This document shows, one piece after another, positions 8,001 to 10,424 of a DNA stretch of 10,424 nucleotides. The translations under genes were made by a program, and so were the position numbers. This stretch comes from WJKK01 sp964638225 (GTDB lineage Bacteria > Patescibacteriota > WWE3 > UBA101185 > UBA10185): contig CAZWYL010000018.1 of the NCBI GenBank assembly GCA_964638225.1, positions 1 through 10,424 on the forward strand. The letters run 5' to 3'. The notes under the pieces were generated by a model. The model was given only the letters and a program-made list of their open reading frames with translations. It had not been told where the DNA came from and made no database searches. Positions within the stretch are counted from its first letter, which is position 1. Each line of letters starts with the position of its first letter.

Positions 8001-8177
8001 AATTAAGATGCCCTTTTTAGGGTTTTCCCTTAAGAACCTGAAAATTCGCAGAATCCCGGGAAATAATTTTTCCCTCCAAAGAGTAAAAAACCGCCTCAAG
8101 AGTGTGCTCACCTTTCTGCGGCAGCCATAAAAACCTAAAATCAGCGGTTTCGTCAACCTTTGCCAAAAATTCTCCAT
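2052..8177 (-). CDS. Alpha-2-macroglobulin family protein, membrane-anchored, thioester-less
   Basis: This gene encodes 2041 residues from the ATG at 8175-8177, longer than E. coli YfhM (about 1650). Residues 1-55 are basic, 56-74 form one membrane helix, and the rest should face outward. Four Ig-like (Big_5/SbsA-type) domains appear to span about 83-513. Macroglobulin domains follow, with MG2 marked by YRPGD (772-776) and MG3 by VEEYRVPEF (860-868). A flexible bait-like linker GAKGGSGSKGGSGG lies at 1320-1333. The A2M signature follows: FSDVAFW (1343-1349), then TDDQG and LPDNITRWNVFALA (1367-1380). A helical thioester-domain region covers about 1540-1800 (GGWGYTGRSRESS), and a receptor-like C-terminal domain ends in SYSPDVRGNTEGG. 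The CxEQ thioester motif is absent; its place (about 1548-1558) reads DIRGKIENRES. A2M proteins trap proteases that cut the bait; thioester-less forms such as E. coli YfaS would trap without covalent attachment. The start overlaps the PBP gene by 161 bases. A TTG at 8097-8099 (residue 27), 8 bases after AAAGGTGA, is a serious alternative start. Confidence 0.95.
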   Translation of the reverse strand: MENFWQRLTKPLILGFYGCRRKVSTLLRRFFTLWREKLFPGILRIFRFLRENPKKGILISLLALSPLLVIWTGLKVKQKYFQHPRVLSTSPNLQDEEVPLDSPIRIVFSEKMNKSSVEEAINISPRISGSFEWENDRILVFSPEDEFDRSTTVRVFIDTEACGYNLRCFEDPFELTFRTLTHPEVAFASPIGNTLEPAAKIALMFNKSMVKPTEEEVEINFIKSDPPIEGEGKWIGSAAYVIEPTNLEQGQKYTISLDRDLKSLDGGTLDKSYSFEFINFLPTPLYIDVAGVFGRFAQANPKGPVTIYFNQRVDRDSVVEKFSLTEGIDGEEIPVNAVFSLRSSEDDKRYYSADWQEKWQEKVEFYPQTTLDSKTTYMASLSSGFSSFAGSAPSQNGISTTFTTADEPGFVGSNIDNRTKDDGLSENERAVLRFSSPMNRSKLEEHMTLTVISEHGSESMSTYGYLVGNGKEYRINRNLPRSSDFRLVLSGNAPDAYGRPIGEGATLEFSTAAYSPSVSLDVGYSRIRTFSDHLDTRIVADVTNVDNLTYNLYSLTTEEFKKLSATCSNALREASSDWPERADLSLVGSWDYPLDLSLNIPTDVLFSFERDANLDLDPGFYYLDISDGDSGNNSNLIFVVGDPAVTVKKYADGIFVWASSQQEAEAKADYQVEIISRVDNCRKLSEFSKPLNNSVLASGTTNSEGVFTASGNKLGGYKFVLVEKDGDVGVSFYSWNDGIGSYDFEKGDFSYSANSQGPPEYKAYILTDKTLYRPGDEVNYDAFIRKNLPDGFSEISEGFDVKVSLNSSYSDDSFSYSKEFNSLEQSFSDNFTIPESAKTGNYYLDLYVSKNRIYRTTVKVEEYRVPEFEVTVDVPEEGLVRGQSAEIKTLAKYFYGAPVSNASLDYRFYERKYVFNPKALSGYSFYSERRYFGDDLRWRGFEEEEIAKGSSTIDSLGTFTYKYSGIPQEGISKIYTFESDVVGESDKRFSDSSEYIVHMAEHYTGVKSQSYVGKAGENSLFDIKTIDVGGEDVPNKKVTVNVYSREYFRVKTKDNDNSAYYKTTFEDTLVKTTEVETDNYGEVQFSFLPENGGLHIIEVLSRDSQGNLSAADTRLYVSSSDSGYWERENHDRVKVVLDKDEYRVGDTAEIVTTSTLENSLTLLTVEAEGVLDYKVFKQNSSADLLDLEIRKTYAPNAYVSVLSVEPGEDVYNPPEFRMGVETLNVDVSRHLLDIHVETDQERYSPADSGKATIKVTNSEGEPVSNADLTISLVDDALLTLSPIKRADAFSHFYSKRYWGVITTQSLTASLDRINANTEIGAKGGSGSKGGSGGAYIDLSRENFSDVAFWTTEAKTDDQGYAEVQFDLPDNITRWNVFALARTAEDFGQDYSTFTTALDIFSMAALPRFVRSTDEFDLAFVVHNNIDESSVLDVRAVSSELEFLGEREATLNMEPNTESKVAFPVAVPSDDTLEEVNIAFEVRNESGELLDRLKQDLQVYPFGVELIESFSNNVKNTAYEEFTIEGDADSRFGKIEASVFGTYLSMAEDIRGKIENRESTDTNLDLTGKLLLDLYIYKYKKEVMGETENYLEDRIEKLIYSLESKTLSDGGWGYTGRSRESSIYISSYVLQSLAEASKEGFLPNESIVKRAETFLVDELKEMGTSNHDQRALIAYSLQYSGIDMSGTLYSLYNYRHGLKDNSKALLILAMKEQGGGWGNYITQLESDLLQNVDLASQRIFWTCPGRSFWYAGNDISSTSIVLRAFNLISPDSLVADLAVNYLMNAEPRYRNDTYSSALKTVALLENGLSRKVKFRPTEVEVSVQGVDEESRTKILSGELSFDDNQRSVSNQYPLNSLSEGKNRAEINLKGGGSAYYSIIVNKILPFDSVESYSNGLGIAREYFDLSGKEITPLDFEAGEIYVVRLTLATPNLRRNLVIEDYFPAGLEGVNDTFENESELAMKEYQQAAGGGGYRSYYISDVQIRKDKAQAFVDYLPAGIYDFTYMVRASVSGNFKLRSAQVFESYSPDVRGNTEGGNAVVSP
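4179..4220 (-). other. Bait-like Gly/Ser/Lys linker of the A2M protein
   Basis: These codons encode GAKGGSGSKGGSGG (residues 1320-1333), just before the A2M signature domain. Bacterial A2M proteins commonly carry a glycine-rich flexible stretch at this place, which is the segment proteases cut to trigger trapping. The two Lys residues would be potential cut sites for trypsin-like enzymes. The role as bait is inferred from position. Confidence 0.6.
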
Positions 8178-10377
8178 CTAAAATAAATTCTACATAACCT
8201 AAATTATTTTTACCAGGGGTTTCTCTCTTTCTTGCGCTAACCTCGAAACTAATTCTTTCATACTGCTCTTGGCCCGGAGTCAAGAAAAACTCTTCATTAT
8301 AGGTGGGATTCGTAATTTGGAGTGGCTTTTCGGGAGTGGCTTTTTCAGTTTTATCTTCTTCTTTGGAATCAATTTGCTCCGGGGTCTCTTCGGAAAATTC
8401 ATTTTCTACACGAGATGCAATAGCAAAATGATCATAAACATCCAACATAATCATTCTCCAGATTGGCCCAGCACCTGTAACCCCACTTATAGATGACATG
8501 GGTTCATTATCAGTATTACCAACCCATACCCCTACGCAAAAATTGCGTTCAAAGTCCTGAGTATAGCCCAAAGTCCAATTGTCATGCCAATCCGTTGTTG
8601 TACCCGTTTTACTTGCCGCCTGAAAAGGTAGATTAAGAACGTTATTACGACCAAAACCCAATACCTTATCAGAGGGACTGCTTAAAATGCTAAAAATAGT
8701 GTCGCTTATTTCTTTCGACCTTTCGCCCCAAACTTCCTGTCCTACATCCGGTTCATGTTCATACAATATTTCATCCTTAGAATTCAAAACTTTCCGGATT
8801 GAATAAGGCTCTTTATAGACCCCTCCCCTACCAAAAGAACTATAAGAGTTTGTCAACTCCAATAAAGTTACTTCGCCGCCTCCCAAAGTAACACTCAATC
8901 CATATCTTTCTGGATTATCTAAACTATGAATACCTAACCTTTGTGCAGCATCAACCATCTCCACAACCCCTACCTTTTCAAGAACTTTCACGGCTGGTAA
9001 ATTTAAGGAGCTTGCCAATGCAGTCCTGACTGAAACTTCCCCATTAAAAACGCCGTTATAGTTATGGGGTGTAAAGCTTTTGCCATGAGCGTCCACAAAC
9101 ACAGTTTTTTCATCCAGGATTGTACCGTTGGGATCCAAAACACCTTTGTAAAAAGCTTGCGCATAAGTTATGGGTTTTAGAGCAGATCCGGGCTGCCTGA
9201 GAGATGTAGCTACATTTACAGATCCGTCGATGTCCTCATTAAAATAGTCCACACTTCCAATCATCGAAAGAATTGCTGAATTTGAGTTATCTAAAACTAC
9301 TGATGCGGCGTTGGAAAGCTTATGCTCAGTAGAAAGTTCTTCTACTTTGTAAAAGGAACTCCTCCAAGCATTTTCGGCTATGTGACTATCTAGTGTAGTG
9401 TATATTTTCAGTCCATCCAATTGAGTGCTGTCTAACTTGCTTTTGGCTTCTTCTATGGAATATTCTATGAAATGCATTTTGCTTCTCAAATCTTCAGTGG
9501 TTAGTGGATTGACTCCTAAAGGTAAATCTCTCAGGGAGTCAACTTCCTGTTTATCAATAACATCCTGGGCAGCCAACACATCGATCACCTGATTTCGGCG
9601 TTCTTTTGCTCTAACCGCATTTCTTATTGGATCATAGGCTTCAGGGGAACTAATCATTCCCGTCAAAAGAGCGGCCTCAGGCAGGGAAAGATCTTCAGAC
9701 TTTTTGTTAAAGTAATAATTTGAGGCTGACTCCACCCCGTAACGCATGTTGCCTAAGTAAATTGAATTTAGATACTTCTCTAAAATTTGATCCTTAGAAT
9801 AAAAAACTTCCAGAAAAATGGCAGAATTTATTTCTCTTAGTTTACGTACATATTTGTTATTTCCTCCGGGAATAAAATCCGGCAAGGGTTTTAAAGAATT
9901 TCTTGCTACCTGTTGAGTTAATGTGCTTCCCCCGGAAACTATTTCTTGTGCTTTCAAATTGGAACGAAATGCTCTAAGCATTGCCAAAAGGTCAAACCCA
10001 AAGTGAGAGTAAAAACGCTTATCTTCAAGCGAGACCACAGAATCTATGACAAGAGATGACATTTCTTCTAGTGAGACCGGGGTTTGATAACCATCCAAAT
10101 CTTTTACTGATTCGTAAATTAAATTATCTTCTGAATCGTAAATTTTTAGCGAGGGTGAGCTTCTTTTGAACCGAAATGAAGTTAATGTACCATCCAGTAA
10201 AATTAAAGCTATAAAAGAAACCAGTAAAATAGCCGGCGGGAGAAGAAAGCTGTGGAAGATTTTACTTCTTATGTGATCTTTTTTAGAGCTGGCTTTGAAG
10301 GCAGCTCTGAAATCGAACGTTTTCTTGCGGTTTTTAGAATCTGGAAGCCGATTAGTCTTAAAAAAATTCAACGTCAT
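8017..10377 (-). CDS. pbpC: Bifunctional penicillin-binding protein, PBP1C type
   Basis: This enzyme polymerises lipid II into glycan strands and cross-links the peptides at the outer face of the membrane. I start it at the ATG at 10375-10377 (786 residues); an in-frame TTG at 10384-10386 would add three, and residue numbers below count from it. After a basic cytoplasmic tail, residues 47-66 form the membrane anchor. The GT51 domain shows EDKRFYSHFG (catalytic E121), GGSTLTQQ (152-159), RKLRE (181-185), KDQILEKYLN (198-207) and LSLPEAALLTG (233-243). The transpeptidase has SALK (nucleophile S401, K404), SLN (460-462) and KTGT (593-596), so both active sites look intact. An acidic, Glu/Lys/Pro-rich linker (about 660-688) leads to a C-terminal Ig-like domain (about 689-789) resembling the PBP1C C-terminal domain. 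The neighbouring A2M gene supports PBP1C rather than PBP1A. The ribosome site is weak (AGAG, 9 bases before the ATG). The symbol rests on architecture and context only. Confidence 0.93.
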   Translation of the reverse strand: MTLNFFKTNRLPDSKNRKKTFDFRAAFKASSKKDHIRSKIFHSFLLPPAILLVSFIALILLDGTLTSFRFKRSSPSLKIYDSEDNLIYESVKDLDGYQTPVSLEEMSSLVIDSVVSLEDKRFYSHFGFDLLAMLRAFRSNLKAQEIVSGGSTLTQQVARNSLKPLPDFIPGGNNKYVRKLREINSAIFLEVFYSKDQILEKYLNSIYLGNMRYGVESASNYYFNKKSEDLSLPEAALLTGMISSPEAYDPIRNAVRAKERRNQVIDVLAAQDVIDKQEVDSLRDLPLGVNPLTTEDLRSKMHFIEYSIEEAKSKLDSTQLDGLKIYTTLDSHIAENAWRSSFYKVEELSTEHKLSNAASVVLDNSNSAILSMIGSVDYFNEDIDGSVNVATSLRQPGSALKPITYAQAFYKGVLDPNGTILDEKTVFVDAHGKSFTPHNYNGVFNGEVSVRTALASSLNLPAVKVLEKVGVVEMVDAAQRLGIHSLDNPERYGLSVTLGGGEVTLLELTNSYSSFGRGGVYKEPYSIRKVLNSKDEILYEHEPDVGQEVWGERSKEISDTIFSILSSPSDKVLGFGRNNVLNLPFQAASKTGTTTDWHDNWTLGYTQDFERNFCVGVWVGNTDNEPMSSISGVTGAGPIWRMIMLDVYDHFAIASRVENEFSEETPEQIDSKEEDKTEKATPEKPLQITNPTYNEEFFLTPGQEQYERISFEVSARKRETPGKNNLGYVEFILDGEFLAKVDETADFRFLWLPQKGEHTLEAVFYSLEGKIISRDSANFQVLKGKP

Positions 10378-10394
10378 TACTATCAACTCTACTT

Positions 10395-10400
10395 TATATA
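10395..10400 (-). promoter_or_regulatory. Possible -10 box upstream of the PBP gene
   Basis: TATATA lies 17 bases before the ATG on the minus strand. No convincing -35 box is visible in the 24 bases left upstream, and the predicted leader would be only about 10 bases, so this could be chance in AT-rich DNA or the operon may begin outside the window. Confidence 0.25.
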
Positions 10401-10424
10401 GAATCTTTTACCAAATTTGATTTG

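Noticed and set aside
8269..8496. Plus-strand 75-codon frame with a hydrophobic middle
   Set aside because: It is antisense to the acidic linker of the PBP; complements of Glu/Lys codons give Phe/Leu-rich peptides by chance.
10375..10386. TTG start three codons before the ATG of the PBP
   Set aside because: The ATG is the more usual start and a weak AGAG site is better placed for it; the difference is three residues.
1..10424. UGA recoding as in Gracilibacteria/Absconditabacteria
   Set aside because: All genes read through intact without in-frame TGA and end in TAA, so nothing calls for a changed code.

Overview
The window is AT-rich (roughly 40% G+C by eye) and tightly packed, with four long reading frames on the minus strand and one short gene on the plus strand. 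All visible stops are TAA and no in-frame TGA has to be read as an amino acid, so the standard bacterial code fits. I suspect a small-genome anaerobic or fermentative bacterium, possibly of the Candidate Phyla Radiation (Patescibacteria). The reasons are a lone RRM protein, a CDF transporter fused to a NifX-like domain, a glycine/arginine-rich zinc-ribbon protein, and an envelope protein anchored by a membrane helix rather than a lipid. This assignment is an inference; no rRNA or tRNA is present to test it.

Right part (10377 down to 2052, minus strand): a two-gene envelope operon. A bifunctional class A penicillin-binding protein of the PBP1C type (GT51 glycosyltransferase, transpeptidase, C-terminal Ig-like domain) is followed by a 2041-residue alpha-2-macroglobulin (A2M) family protein whose start lies inside the end of the PBP gene in another frame. 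This is the gene pair known from proteobacteria (pbpC-yfhM), where A2M is thought to trap proteases that enter when the wall is breached and PBP1C to repair the wall. Here the A2M has no thioester motif, no lipobox and a membrane anchor, so the pair has been kept in a modified form. The operon ends in a good intrinsic terminator whose stem includes the A2M stop codon.

Middle part (about 1500-2035): a plus-strand gene for an 82-residue single-RRM RNA-binding protein with its own promoter, a near-consensus Shine-Dalgarno sequence and a strong hairpin terminator. It converges on the A2M operon, and two terminators fill the gap.

Left part (1413 down to 1, minus strand): a second operon, divergent from the RRM gene, encodes a 73-residue RG-rich zinc-ribbon protein and, after 6 bases, a CDF metal transporter carrying a NifX/NafY-like domain at its C-terminus, cut off by the window edge. 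The -35 boxes of the two divergent promoters are 9 bases apart.

I found no mobile element, CRISPR array, tRNA or rRNA. The most notable items are the thioester-less, membrane-anchored A2M overlapping the PBP1C gene and the unusual metal-site residues of the CDF-NifX fusion.
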